Source: Planctomycetota bacterium
Lineage (GTDB): Bacteria > Planctomycetota > Planctomycetia > Pirellulales > Pirellulaceae
Direction: 5' to 3'
Length of the DNA: 64,000 bases
Assembly (NCBI GenBank): GCA_026692845.1
Contig: JAPLNM010000100.1
Location: forward strand, 1 to 64,000
This document shows, piece by piece, positions 26,116 through 35,714 of this stretch. A program made the position numbers and the translations under genes. Numbering within the stretch: the stretch's first letter is position 1; every line of letters begins with the position of its first letter. A model generated the notes under the pieces. That model was not told the DNA's origin, did not search any database, and was given only the letters and a program-made list of their open reading frames with translations.

Positions 26116-27498
26116 TCATGACCAAAGTTCAGAGATAGCCCCGGTGCTATCGGCAAACGTGTCGATTTCAAGACCCATCAATTGAGCGATGCTTAGCCAT
26201 AGATTCGAGTTGAGCGTTCCACTGGGCATCTTGATAAATCGTCCCTGCTTGATCTGCCCTTGGGCCTTGCCTGCTACGATCATCGGAAGATCAAAAAACT
26301 GATGCGTCGCTCCATCTCCCAACCCAGCACCATACGCAATGAGCGAATTATCGAGCATCGTGCTGCCGTCGAATTCCTGGATCTCTTTCATCCGCCGAAT
26401 CAGATAAGCATACTGCTGCATATGGAAAATATCGATTTTTTGCAAATCCTTGTATCCATCTCCCTTCTGATTGTGGGTCATGTTGTGATGCTGGACCGGA
26501 TTGTCGAACACGCCTTCATACATGAGCGTTGCATCCCATCGCTCAGGGCCGAGCATGAAGGTGCAAATGTTGGTGATCCCCATCTGGAATGCTAACAGCA
26601 TCAAATCCATCTGGAGCCGAATGTATTCGCCTCGCGGTAACACCTCGTTGCTCGGTACTTTGATGTCGACGTCCGAGAGGAGCTTGTCCATCCTCTGGAT
26701 TCGCAATTCGATGCCTCGAATCATTTCTATGAACTCACCCATCGTCGCGCGATCGTCATGACCGAGTTTCTTCGTCAATGCGTTGGCATCTGCGAGAACC
26801 AAATCAGAAACATCGGCGACATGCTTGCGATAACTGTCGCGCAGGAACAATCGGTCATAGAGCTTCTTTGGCTCGCGGATCGAAGGAGCAATCTTGCCAG
26901 TACCATACCAGGATATGTTGTCGAATTCGATCGGCTCCTTGGGGGCTGTAAATCCGTTGCAACTGATCTCAAGCGTGTTGAAGATCGACGTCTGTCCCAC
27001 CGCATCGCCGATCACTTGATCCAAACTGCGTCCGTTGGGATGGGCGATTCCCTGCCGTTTGGCTTGCTCGGGCGATAAACTGGTCAAGTAGCAGGATGCT
27101 CCTTGGGCATGCACGTCTTGGCCGTCTTTGTAGGTCCTATCCAACCCGGTGATCAGAGTTATGTCGCTGGCATGCGCCCCCAAGGGTTGCATGGTCGAGG
27201 TCAATTCGAGTGGGTAAATGCCCGGCTTGTTCTTCAGACGACGTTGCTCTTTGACTTTGTCTGCGTCAAAGCCACCGATGAAATCAGGAATGTCTGCATT
27301 CTCCTCGCCAGGAAAAAAACAACGCCGAACGATCCCGTTGGGCATGTAGACAATGACTAGCTTTTTGCTTGGCTTGTTGCCAGAATACCCCTCATTCGAA
27401 ACCTGTGGTCCATCGGCAGCACTGGCCAGCGAGGGCAAAAAAGGCAGTGTTAACACGGAGCCTTTGGCCTTCAAAAACGATCGTCTCGACAGATGCAT
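26116..27498 (-). CDS. DUF1552 domain protein, exported
   Basis: The 460-residue protein starts MHLSRRSFLKAKGSVLTLPF, a twin-arginine-type signal. The body matches DUF1552: KKLVIVYMPNGIVRRCFFPG, LTLITGLDRTYKDGQDVHA, HNMTHNQKGDGYKDLQ and NSLIAYGAGLGDGATH. The family has an alkaline-phosphatase-like arylsulfatase-related look (periplasmic, His/Asp-rich) but no proven activity; it is nearly always paired with a DUF1592 cytochrome protein in planctomycetes. That pairing holds here: the partner ends 70 bp away and is transcribed towards this gene, so the two form an operon (partner first). Likely location is the periplasm or paryphoplasm. Confidence 0.9.
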   Translation of the reverse strand: MHLSRRSFLKAKGSVLTLPFLPSLASAADGPQVSNEGYSGNKPSKKLVIVYMPNGIVRRCFFPGEENADIPDFIGGFDADKVKEQRRLKNKPGIYPLELTSTMQPLGAHASDITLITGLDRTYKDGQDVHAQGASCYLTSLSPEQAKRQGIAHPNGRSLDQVIGDAVGQTSIFNTLEISCNGFTAPKEPIEFDNISWYGTGKIAPSIREPKKLYDRLFLRDSYRKHVADVSDLVLADANALTKKLGHDDRATMGEFIEMIRGIELRIQRMDKLLSDVDIKVPSNEVLPRGEYIRLQMDLMLLAFQMGITNICTFMLGPERWDATLMYEGVFDNPVQHHNMTHNQKGDGYKDLQKIDIFHMQQYAYLIRRMKEIQEFDGSTMLDNSLIAYGAGLGDGATHQFFDLPMIVAGKAQGQIKQGRFIKMPSGTLNSNLWLSIAQLMGLEIDTFADSTGAISELWS

Positions 27499-27568
27499 AG
27501 GGATGGTCTTTGAGTAGAGAATACTATGGTTGGGACTCGATTATAGCCTAAGAACCTCTACCGCAACG

Positions 27569-30514
27569 CTATCTGCTTGCTCGAAAGGGCTTGCTCAGCA
27601 CGATCTCTCGAATAAGGGATTGGATCCGAAAACCGTCTTGCTCGCAGTTTTCCAAGATCGATTCGACGGTCAAAGAATCATGTACCGTGAGTTCTCGAAC
27701 CAGCGCATATCGAAGTAGATGCTCGACGAACGCCTCGGCGAAACGCCTTTTTTCTTTGATCAACGCTTGCTTGAATGCTACCACATCCTCGAATGCATGC
27801 ATCTGTAGTAACCTTCCACTCGAATCGATAGCGCGCCCGTTTGCGTATTGCTCACGCCAGCGACCGGTGATATCAAAATTCTCAAGTGCGAATCCCAGCG
27901 GATCGATTTTTGTGTGGCATCCAGCACACGACGGGTTCTTGCGATGTGCTGCGAACTGTTCACGGATGGTTAACTCCTTGGCACCTGTCTCTTCATCCAG
28001 CGGCGGGATATCGTTAGGTGGCGGTGGTGGGGGATCGTTGAAGATGACTTCGATGATCCAAACGCCACGCGCAACGGGGTGCGTCCGCTGTGGTCCTGAT
28101 GTCATGCTCAGCATGGCCGCGTTGGTGATGATCCCTCCAAAACGAGGATCCTCGGCGGCAACTCTCTTGAATTCCCTTGATCGAAGCTGGTTCTTCAACC
28201 CCTCTTCAAACGTCCGCTCGAGATCCCGTGCAATCTTGGCCAAGTCGAGATTGGCAGGAACTCGATCCAGTTCCGATTTCGATCGTTGGATATCCGCGAG
28301 CATTTTCTGTTGCTTCAAGCGTTGATCGGGAGTGAGCCACTCTGTGAGCACTTTGTCTGACAGGAACGCTGGATTGCCATCGGCCAACATCTCTATTTCC
28401 GAGGTCGAGAGTGCTCGATCGTAGAGCCGTGCTTGATCGATCGCAACGGACATGAACCTATTGCCACCCGGTGGTAGATGCCGCAGTCCAAAAATGACCG
28501 AGGATTCATCGCGAGGGAACGTTACTTCCCCTTTTCGAAAGGGTTTGCCGTACGGTTGGCCGTTACGATACAGTGTCGTTGTGCCGTCCTCGGCATAAAC
28601 CATCACCAAATGCACCAGATCGCCGGTAACCGTCTCTTCGTAGGACTCGGGGAAATCCTCGGTGCGGCTAAAACCGTTGCTTCCCGAGATCCAATGCCGA
28701 TTTTTGCGTTCGCCGATCACAATCGTATCGAACAAATCACCGGGTCCTTGAATGCCCATCAAACCTCCACCGCGCTGATCGAGGTCCTTGAGTCGAAACC
28801 AGACTTCAAGTGTCTTGGCCTTAAGTGGGATCGGCAGTGGAGGACTTTGTAGATACGACTGATTCATCAGCACTGAGCCGTCACGCAACTCGGCATTGCC
28901 GTGTGCCGTCAGGCTCAATCCCCCAACGGAGTCCGATAAATCGGTATCAAAATCCCAAGCGGCAAAAGGTTTGAGATCCGCATGGGAGCCTGCATTTGGA
29001 TTGTCGCCGCGCTCCTTGAGCCATCGCGCACGGACAGGCTCGATCAGTTCATTGAGCTCTCTCTGAGACGCGACCATCGCAGCTTTGAGTTCCATACGCC
29101 GCTGATCGCTGGTTTGATTGTGGATACGTATCGGCTCGGCATCCACGGCCGGCGGTTTCAATGCGTCAGCGTACCAAGTCTTCAAAAAGTCGCTTTGATA
29201 AGAAAACGTCGGGGCTAGCAAGTCCGACAGTGGACGATCCTCGATAAAAACCGTATCGAAAAGCAACAGAGGCTCGAGCACCATCTGAACACCGGCCGGA
29301 CGCTCTGGATCCAAACGGAAGTACTTGTTGATCTTCGGGTCCGGGGTAGCAGCCATCAGGTTTTCCAACTGCATCCACTGGGTCGGGAACGCGTCCAAGA
29401 AACGTTCGATTTTTGGGTCGGATAACATCCGTGCAACCGTTCGTTTCAGCACGGCTGGTTCGTTCAACGTGCCATCCTCGGCCAGCGCCAACAGCTCGGC
29501 GTCCGGGCCGCTGCTCCAGAGAAAAAAGGACAATTGCGATGCGAGAGTATGAGGATCTGACCCGCTATCACTGGCTGGTAATCGATACAAAAACAATGGC
29601 GACGACAAAACGGCCGAAGCGACTTTCTTCATGCTGTCGGTAAACGACAACCCTTGTTGCATCTTGCTCTCGGCGTAAGACGCATATCGACTCAGGACAT
29701 CCTCGTCCACGGAACCACGAAACGCCCGCTTTAAGAATTTCTCCAGCCGAGTGCGGACCTCAAGATGCCGATCCACTCCTTGGGAGGGCTCTTGGAAAAA
29801 ATCAGTCCAGATGCCGACGGTCTTGTCGTTGAAATCCGGGCTCTCAACGATCGACACACTCAACCTGAGGTAGGCATCGAGCAGTAGGGGCGAGAGATTG
29901 AGCTGATTGGCCTGATTATCGAAGCCATGTTCTGCGCGAAGATCCTTGGGAAATGGTTTGACATCTTGCAAACCCGCTGGAGGAGACAACCAATCGGAGG
30001 CGACATGAACGACATCGGGCACGCGTCCCGAGTGCGGGTCACTCAACGCCCTCGGCAGATAATCGTCGTACCGCGTCATGAGCTTTTCCGACAATGCAAA
30101 TACGTCCCGATTCATTTGGAATAGGTCACGGACCACGTAGTTGTACTGAAAACGATTGAGGCGTTGGATGGGGATGCTCAGCGCAGGAGATTGCTGGCTC
30201 GATTCACGCAGCATCCCTTTGAGAATGACCACGGCATCCCTACGGTCTTGCTCGTCGAGACTCGGTTCGCCATCGGGTGGCATCGCTCCCTGATCGATCG
30301 CCTCGAGGACCCGTTGGGTCAATTCTGGATTACCGAGAAATTGTGGCAATGCATCGAACGCTTGAAGATTCACGTCTCCGTTGGCTTTTTCATTGCCATG
30401 GCATTTCACGCATTTTTCCGCGAGCAATGGCTTCAATCTGCCATCGAAGTCATCCGCATAGGCGCAGGCCATCGCGTTGGCATAGGCGACAAGGACTAGA
30501 AGGATCTGTTTCAT
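27569..30514 (-). CDS. DUF1592-family cytochrome c protein with a LamG domain
   Basis: The ATG at 30514 gives 981 residues with a signal peptide (MKQILLVLVAYANAMACAYA). Order of parts: a first heme site CVKCH at residues 35-39 (cytochrome C type), then the DUF1587/DUF1595/DUF1592 region (RLNRFQYNYVVRDLF near 115; FLWSSGPDAELLALAEDG near 345), an inserted LamG/concanavalin-like sandwich (about 525-690, AWDFDTDLSDSVGG to DQARLYDRALS), a coiled linker, and DUF1588/DUF1585 with a second heme site CAGCH at 863-867. Such proteins are probably multidomain electron-transfer or polysaccharide-associated enzymes of planctomycetes; the reaction is unknown. The LamG insertion suggests carbohydrate binding. 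It is transcribed just ahead of the DUF1552 gene. Confidence 0.9.
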   Translation of the reverse strand: MKQILLVLVAYANAMACAYADDFDGRLKPLLAEKCVKCHGNEKANGDVNLQAFDALPQFLGNPELTQRVLEAIDQGAMPPDGEPSLDEQDRRDAVVILKGMLRESSQQSPALSIPIQRLNRFQYNYVVRDLFQMNRDVFALSEKLMTRYDDYLPRALSDPHSGRVPDVVHVASDWLSPPAGLQDVKPFPKDLRAEHGFDNQANQLNLSPLLLDAYLRLSVSIVESPDFNDKTVGIWTDFFQEPSQGVDRHLEVRTRLEKFLKRAFRGSVDEDVLSRYASYAESKMQQGLSFTDSMKKVASAVLSSPLFLYRLPASDSGSDPHTLASQLSFFLWSSGPDAELLALAEDGTLNEPAVLKRTVARMLSDPKIERFLDAFPTQWMQLENLMAATPDPKINKYFRLDPERPAGVQMVLEPLLLFDTVFIEDRPLSDLLAPTFSYQSDFLKTWYADALKPPAVDAEPIRIHNQTSDQRRMELKAAMVASQRELNELIEPVRARWLKERGDNPNAGSHADLKPFAAWDFDTDLSDSVGGLSLTAHGNAELRDGSVLMNQSYLQSPPLPIPLKAKTLEVWFRLKDLDQRGGGLMGIQGPGDLFDTIVIGERKNRHWISGSNGFSRTEDFPESYEETVTGDLVHLVMVYAEDGTTTLYRNGQPYGKPFRKGEVTFPRDESSVIFGLRHLPPGGNRFMSVAIDQARLYDRALSTSEIEMLADGNPAFLSDKVLTEWLTPDQRLKQQKMLADIQRSKSELDRVPANLDLAKIARDLERTFEEGLKNQLRSREFKRVAAEDPRFGGIITNAAMLSMTSGPQRTHPVARGVWIIEVIFNDPPPPPPNDIPPLDEETGAKELTIREQFAAHRKNPSCAGCHTKIDPLGFALENFDITGRWREQYANGRAIDSSGRLLQMHAFEDVVAFKQALIKEKRRFAEAFVEHLLRYALVRELTVHDSLTVESILENCEQDGFRIQSLIREIVLSKPFRASR

Positions 30515-30644
30515 GATCAAAGGGTTCTCGCGCGGCCGATCTTTGGGTTATTCAGGAAGTTTACTGGGTAACCGCTCAGAAATAATCGAGGTAATCGCAC
30601 TATTCACAGGTTTTATCTTACTCTGATGGCGAACGAGTTGGTCA

Positions 30645-30702
30645 CCTGATCTCGTTTAACAGTCAGCCGCAGGCGTACTGGATTCATTGCCAACTTCGAG
30701 GG
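30645..30702 (+). repeat. Dispersed palindromic repeat, partial copy C
   Basis: The 58-bp stretch ctgatctcgtttaacagtca through gccgcaggcgtactggattc and attgcca matches the middle of copies A and D but lacks their palindromic half and their right end. It lies in the 524-bp gap 30515-31038, which otherwise contains only a 21-bp duplication and no convincing gene. Confidence 0.8.
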
Positions 30703-30915
30703 CAAGAACGCTCCATCGACCGCTAAGTTGGGCCAAGGTTAAAGCTTCCGAAAGCAAGTGACTCCATATTCGGTGCGACCTTGGTGCTCTCTACAATGGC
30801 AACACCAACAAGAAGAACACGAATCCGAAAGTTCTTCTACGAGCGTCAGTTATCCTAGTCTCCTTTTCCAGCGTCGACTAGGACGTTCCGGTCAGATACA
30901 ATGTTCGTCGACAAT

Positions 30916-30957
30916 GCTCGCCCAAAATAGATCCGTGCTCGCCCAAAATAGATCCGT
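30916..30957. repeat. 21-bp tandem duplication upstream of the heme protein gene
   Basis: The block gctcgcccaaaatagatccg plus t is repeated twice without mismatch, about 80-120 bp upstream of the gene at 31039. It may lie in the promoter or leader. Confidence 0.9.
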
Positions 30958-31038
30958 GCAAGATAGCTTGTGGTCATTCAAACTCGCAGTGATTTCGTCT
31001 GCAGAGTATCCCACTAGATCCTCTCGAAAGTGCTCGCC

Positions 31039-33900
31039 ATGATTTTTCATTCGAAGCTCGTCCAACGCGCCGTTACGGTCCTGGTGGTGATCGCCCTTTG
31101 TCCTAGCCTTGGAATGGCACTGGGTGCTATTCCCGTCGTGGCAGCAGATACGACCGATGTGACTGCAAAAGTTGCAGCCGCAGTGAAGGAAAACAAGCTT
31201 GTGATCCAGGCGAGCAACGGCACGTTCGGCGATACGGCTCCAGGAGTTCCGAAAAAGCTCTCGATCGAGTACCAGCTCGGCGATCAGAAGATGACCAAGG
31301 AAGCTGGCGAGAACGGGCAGATCGAAATCGCAGCACCCGCTGGGCAGAAACTGGTGATCACCAAAGCGGTTTACGGACCGGCCGATGGCTCGAAACCCGT
31401 CGACATCGAAAACGCGGCGGAAGTACTCGATACCCTACCAGGTTTTACGATCGAGCATGTACTCAGCGCTGACGCTCAGAAAAACGGTTCGTGGATTTGC
31501 ATGGCAAAGGATCCCAAAGGCCGATTGCTGCTTGGCGGACAAAGTGGCCAGCCGATCACGCGCGTGACGCTCGAGAAAGGCAAAGTCGTCAAGCAGGAGT
31601 CCTTGAGTATCCCCGTAAGCGAAACGATGGGCATGTTGTTCATCGATAATATGCTGTACATCAGCGGCAGTGGGAACAAGGGCTTTGCGCTTTATCGTTG
31701 CAAAGACACGAAAGGAAACGACAGCTACGACGATGTGGAATTTCTTCGCGAGTGGCAGGGTGGCTCCGGTGAACACGGATCCCACGGGCTTGTGCTCGGT
31801 CCTGACAAAATGCTCTACGCAGTCTGTGGGAATTTCACTGGAGTGCCGAACGATCTTGCGAGCAGTTCTCCACATCGCAGCTACGGAGATGACCTAGCGC
31901 TTCCTCGAATGGAGGATGGCAACGGTTTCGGAGCAGGTGCCAAACCACCTGGAGGGTACGTCGCTAGGATGGATTTGGATGGAAAGAACATCGAATTGTT
32001 CTCCGCAGGCGAGCGGAATACCTACGACATTGGCTTCAATGCCGACGGCGAACTTTTTGGTTTCGACAGCGACATGGAATGGGACTGGGGAAATCCATGG
32101 TACCGCCCAACGCACGTCTTCCACAGCGTTCGCGGCGGCGATAACGGTTTCCGCGAAGGGACTGCAAAATGGCCAGAACACTATGCGGATGGATTGCCTC
32201 ACACGACAACCATCGGGATCGGATGTCCGACCGGAGTTGTTTTCGGTTCCGGCGCGAAATTCCCAGAGAAATACCAAAAGGCTTTTTACATCTGCGACTG
32301 GACCTACGGTCGCCTAATGGCCGTCCACTTGACCCCAGATGGAGCCAGTTACACGGGCTCCTTTGAAAACTTTGTTGCCCCGAAATCGTTGCGTGAAAAA
32401 GGTGGACGAACCCCACTGAATCTAACCGATGTCGTCATCGGAGACGATGGATCGCTGTACTTTACGATCGGTGGTCGCGGCACACAAGCGAGTTTGTTCC
32501 GCGTAACCTACACCGGCAATGAATCTGCAAGGCCACTGGATGCCGTTGAGTTGCCCAACAAAGCCGGTGCTGACGCACGAGCGTTACGCCGTAAGCTCGA
32601 AACGTTCAACGTAAAGGAAGATCCAGCGGCGATCGAATTCGCTTGGGATCATTTGAACAGCTCCGACCGCTACATTCGCTATGCTGCCCGATTGGCGATC
32701 GAACGAAACCCGGTATCGCAGTGGCAATCTAAAGCGCTCAGTGAAAAACGCCCCCAAGCTGCACTCACGGCTTTGCTGGCACTTGCCCGGTTCGGATCTC
32801 CTGACACACAGCCAGCCATCGTAAAAGCCCTGACATCGATCCCCTCGGACAACCTTACAGACCAACAGGTACTCAACAAATTGCGTGTGATCGAAGTCTC
32901 GATCGCCAGGCAAGGGGTACCGACCGAGGAAGTTGCAAAGCAGTTGCTCTCAGACATCGGACCGATGTTTCCCGCTAAGAGTGAAACGTTCAATCGCGAA
33001 CTGTGCCAAATTTTGATCGCCCTAAAAGCTCCAGGAGTGGTTGCGAAAACGCTTGCGTTGATGACAGCCTCGCCAACGCAAGAAGAACAGGTGACCTATG
33101 CCGTTCACTTACGGAACGTCAAAGAAGGATGGAACGTCGAACTTCGCAAAACCTACCTCGAGTGGTGGAACCAAGGACGCTCCAAGGAGCATCCGGCCCA
33201 CGTCACGCAATGGTTTCAAGAAGCAGGCATAGGCTTCAACAACGGGGCTAGCTTTGCTAATTTCATGTCCCATGCTCACGAAGAGGCAAAATTTACGATG
33301 TCGCCTGACGATATCCTCGCACTGAGCGATGTTCTTTCTACCTACGCGTCGTTGCAATCGGGCAATCAAAAGCCCAAAGCAGGCCCACCTCGCACCCTAG
33401 TAAAAGAATGGTCGACCGCCGATTTGCAGCCGTTTTTGGAGCAAATGAGCAAAGGCCGGAATTTCTCTCGCGGTAAACAGATTTACAACGACGCCCAATG
33501 TGCCGCATGCCACCGCTATGGCGATCAAGGAGGAGCGATTGGGCCGGATCTGACGGCCGTCGCAACCCGATTCAAACGCCAAGACTTACTGGAGTCATCG
33601 ACCGAGCCATCGAAAGTTCTCTCCGAACAGTACATGAACACGATCATCGAAACCGACGACGGTCTTGTTGTTTCTGGCCGCATTACGGAAGAAACAGACG
33701 TCCATATCGTCCTGCGTCCAAATCCGCTAGAAACAGAGACGGTCAAGATCGAAAAGTCGGAGATTCAATCGCGAAAGCTTTCTAAAATCTCGCCGATGCC
33801 AGCAGGCTTGCTGAACAATTTCAACCAAGATGAGATCCTGGATCTACTTGCATACCTGGAATCGTTCGGTGATTCCAAGCATCCAAATTTCAAGAACTAA
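31039..33900 (+). CDS. PVC-type heme-binding protein with beta-propeller and HEAT-like repeats
   Basis: From ATG 31039 (a GTG three codons earlier is possible) the product has 953 residues and a signal peptide (TVLVVIALCPSLGMALG). A short beta domain is followed by an NHL/sorbosone dehydrogenase-like propeller (about 130-500): EHGSHGLVLGPDKMLYAVCG, RNTYDIGFNADGELFGFDSD and TPLNLTDVVIGDDGSLYFTI. Helical HEAT-like repeats span about 530-740. The C-terminal planctomycete heme domain has CAACH near residue 821, GAIGPDLTAVATRF, SEQYMNTIIETDDG and MPAGLLNNFNQDEILDLLAY. Members are thought to oxidise sugars or related substrates in the periplasm with electron transfer through the heme; the substrate here is unknown. 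An esterase gene follows 94 bp downstream, a possible operon partner. Confidence 0.88.
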   Translation: MIFHSKLVQRAVTVLVVIALCPSLGMALGAIPVVAADTTDVTAKVAAAVKENKLVIQASNGTFGDTAPGVPKKLSIEYQLGDQKMTKEAGENGQIEIAAPAGQKLVITKAVYGPADGSKPVDIENAAEVLDTLPGFTIEHVLSADAQKNGSWICMAKDPKGRLLLGGQSGQPITRVTLEKGKVVKQESLSIPVSETMGMLFIDNMLYISGSGNKGFALYRCKDTKGNDSYDDVEFLREWQGGSGEHGSHGLVLGPDKMLYAVCGNFTGVPNDLASSSPHRSYGDDLALPRMEDGNGFGAGAKPPGGYVARMDLDGKNIELFSAGERNTYDIGFNADGELFGFDSDMEWDWGNPWYRPTHVFHSVRGGDNGFREGTAKWPEHYADGLPHTTTIGIGCPTGVVFGSGAKFPEKYQKAFYICDWTYGRLMAVHLTPDGASYTGSFENFVAPKSLREKGGRTPLNLTDVVIGDDGSLYFTIGGRGTQASLFRVTYTGNESARPLDAVELPNKAGADARALRRKLETFNVKEDPAAIEFAWDHLNSSDRYIRYAARLAIERNPVSQWQSKALSEKRPQAALTALLALARFGSPDTQPAIVKALTSIPSDNLTDQQVLNKLRVIEVSIARQGVPTEEVAKQLLSDIGPMFPAKSETFNRELCQILIALKAPGVVAKTLALMTASPTQEEQVTYAVHLRNVKEGWNVELRKTYLEWWNQGRSKEHPAHVTQWFQEAGIGFNNGASFANFMSHAHEEAKFTMSPDDILALSDVLSTYASLQSGNQKPKAGPPRTLVKEWSTADLQPFLEQMSKGRNFSRGKQIYNDAQCAACHRYGDQGGAIGPDLTAVATRFKRQDLLESSTEPSKVLSEQYMNTIIETDDGLVVSGRITEETDVHIVLRPNPLETETVKIEKSEIQSRKLSKISPMPAGLLNNFNQDEILDLLAYLESFGDSKHPNFKN

Positions 33901-33994
33901 ACCACGCGATGTGTGAAAGCAACTGCGACCTTTTCCTTCTCTTTTGCGACAAAACCAGGCAACTCGCTTTCCTGATTTTGCAGAGGCCATTGCC

Positions 33995-34888
33995 ATGATC
34001 CGTAAATCCTTGATCGCTGCGTTCGTTCTCCCGATCCTCTGTTTTTTCAATGCAGCAATGGCCCAGACACTCTCATCCGATATTCCCTACGTCGAGAAAG
34101 GCCACGCACGTCACGTACTAGACATCTACACACCAACGACGCGCTCCGACACGAAATTACCAGTCATGTTTTGGATACACGGCGGCGGATGGCAGGCGGG
34201 TGACAAAAGTGATGTCGCACTCAAGCCAAAAGTCTTGACCGAACGGGGATTCGTTGTCGTCTCGACAAATTACCGACTACTGCCGGAAGTCAGCATGGAA
34301 GAACTGATCGGTGACATTTCCAAGGCGCTCGGTTGGGTCCACAAAAACGTTGCTAAATATGGCGGCGATCCGAATCGACTTTTTGTCGGAGGGCATTCGG
34401 CAGGGGCTCAGCTAGCAGCGCTGCTTTGTACCGACGATCGATACCTGAAAAACGAAGGGGTGTCGTTCCAAGTTCTCAAAGGCTGCATTCCGGTGGACGG
34501 AGATACGTACGACATTCCAAAAATAATCATGACAGCAGAGCACCGGCAAGCCCTGTACGGTGGTGAGATGTTCTCGTTTGGGCATCGGCAAAAATTTGGC
34601 AACGACCCTAAGAAGCACGTCGACTTTTCAGCCGTCACTCATGTGGCCAAGGGAAAGGATATCCCTCCGTTCCTGATCCTGTACTTTTCTGGAAATCCAG
34701 ATACGCGAGCCCAAGCGATGCGACTTGAAAGTGTGTTAAAAGCCGCCGCCATTCCAGCCTTTACTTATGGAAAGAGCGACAGCAATCATAGTCGTCTAAA
34801 CGACGATCTCGGCAAACCCGACGATCCGGCCACCCAAGAGTTCTACAAGTTTCTTGATCCATTCTTTGCGGCGACGGATTCAAAGTAG
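33995..34888 (+). CDS. Secreted alpha/beta-hydrolase (BD-FAE-like esterase)
   Basis: The ATG at 33995 gives 297 residues with a signal peptide ([19 protein letters not shown]). HGGGWQAGD near residue 62 supplies the oxyanion hole; Ser135 in GGHSAG is the nucleophile; the acid is probably in GNPDTRAQ and the His in SNHSRLND near residue 267. This organisation fits bacterial feruloyl- or acetyl-esterase-like hydrolases of the BD-FAE/alpha-beta-hydrolase-3 type acting outside the cytoplasm. An in-frame extension to 33944 would precede the signal and is not preferred. It follows the heme protein on the same strand, consistent with joint breakdown of a polysaccharide, although that is inference. 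Confidence 0.85.
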   Translation: MIRKSLIAAFVLPILCFFNAAMAQTLSSDIPYVEKGHARHVLDIYTPTTRSDTKLPVMFWIHGGGWQAGDKSDVALKPKVLTERGFVVVSTNYRLLPEVSMEELIGDISKALGWVHKNVAKYGGDPNRLFVGGHSAGAQLAALLCTDDRYLKNEGVSFQVLKGCIPVDGDTYDIPKIIMTAEHRQALYGGEMFSFGHRQKFGNDPKKHVDFSAVTHVAKGKDIPPFLILYFSGNPDTRAQAMRLESVLKAAAIPAFTYGKSDSNHSRLNDDLGKPDDPATQEFYKFLDPFFAATDSK

Positions 34889-34927
34889 TTGTCTTCCTAC
34901 TTTTACGAGGATGGGGGTAGACCGTCG

Positions 34928-35338
34928 ATGGACACACCTAGCCCAGACAAGAGACCAACCGTTGGTTTTCAGATCCCCGTGACACGCAACATCGTTGAGT
35001 TCGGAGCGATTATCGCATGGTGGTTGTGCATCTTTTGGTTGGTGACACAATTCCAGTTCGTTGGTATCTGGGCGTCCCTGATCGTGATCATCGGGTGTTG
35101 GGTGAAAAGTCTTTATTTCGGTATCGAGAATTTGAATCAGTTGTACGATGCGGCTCGCAGCGACCTTTCGCATCACCAATTCTTGATCTTGATGGCTACG
35201 ACGACGATCTACAAACGGATCACACGCCTTTATTTAACCACGGAATACGCGGAATACACGGAAGGGGAGCATGGAGCTGGCGAGATGAGGGACTGTCCCC
35301 GCGGTTTTTCCAGCTATGGATTGATGATTGTCGAGTGA
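34928..35338 (+). CDS. Small two-helix membrane protein with repeat-derived tail
   Basis: Starting at ATG 34928 the product has 136 residues. Two hydrophobic helices are clear (EFGAIIAWWLCIFWLVTQF and GIWASLIVIIGCWVKSLYFG), with a cytosolic or periplasmic helix after them. From about residue 102 the frame runs into a common intergenic repeat (accacggaatacgcggaata, encoding TTEYAEYTE), so the last 30 or more residues are probably not part of the original protein. No family is recognised. It lies 39 bp after the esterase gene and may be co-transcribed. Confidence 0.55.
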   Translation: MDTPSPDKRPTVGFQIPVTRNIVEFGAIIAWWLCIFWLVTQFQFVGIWASLIVIIGCWVKSLYFGIENLNQLYDAARSDLSHHQFLILMATTTIYKRITRLYLTTEYAEYTEGEHGAGEMRDCPRGFSSYGLMIVE

Positions 35339-35675
35339 TGATTGCTGATTTTTGAATTGGAGAAACTGGAGCGTGTAGTTTATTCGGCTCATGTCTTCTC
35401 CTTCATCAATCATCAATCATCAATCATCAATCATCAATCGGATTTCAAAAATCCTGGGGACCGTCCCTGACTGTTTTTTCTAGAAGAGTTTCTCGCCAAG
35501 GCGCAAAGCTCGCCAAGGATCAGAACAAGGATCTATCGATCCTTTCCAAAAACCTCGGGACAGTCCCTGAGTTTTCCCGTCCCTAATTTTTTCCTGCGCT
35601 GTTCGCCCGGCTGTTCCCCTTTGCGAACTTTGCGCCTTTGCGAGAAACTCCGGTTTGCACCTTTGCGAGAAACTC
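35231..35675. repeat. Cluster of small intergenic repeats
   Basis: In order: accacggaatacgcggaata (about 35238); a GGGACTGTCCCC dyad (35289-35300); five perfect catcaat units (35404-35438); GGGGACCGTCCC (35457-35468); gagtttctcgccaaggcgca (35486) inverted at 35628-35650 and repeated again at about 35654-35675; and GGGACAGTCCC (35557-35567). The stretch 35339-35714 has no gene and separates the small membrane gene from the convergent suf operon, so part of it may terminate both. Confidence 0.85.
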
Positions 35676-35714
35676 AGCAGCGACCAGGACCGCAAAGAGG
35701 GCGTCCTAGGAATA

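Noticed and set aside
30758-31042. 94-residue plus-strand frame upstream of the heme protein
   Set aside because: Ser/Gln-rich without family, spans the 21-bp duplication and overlaps the start of the real gene.
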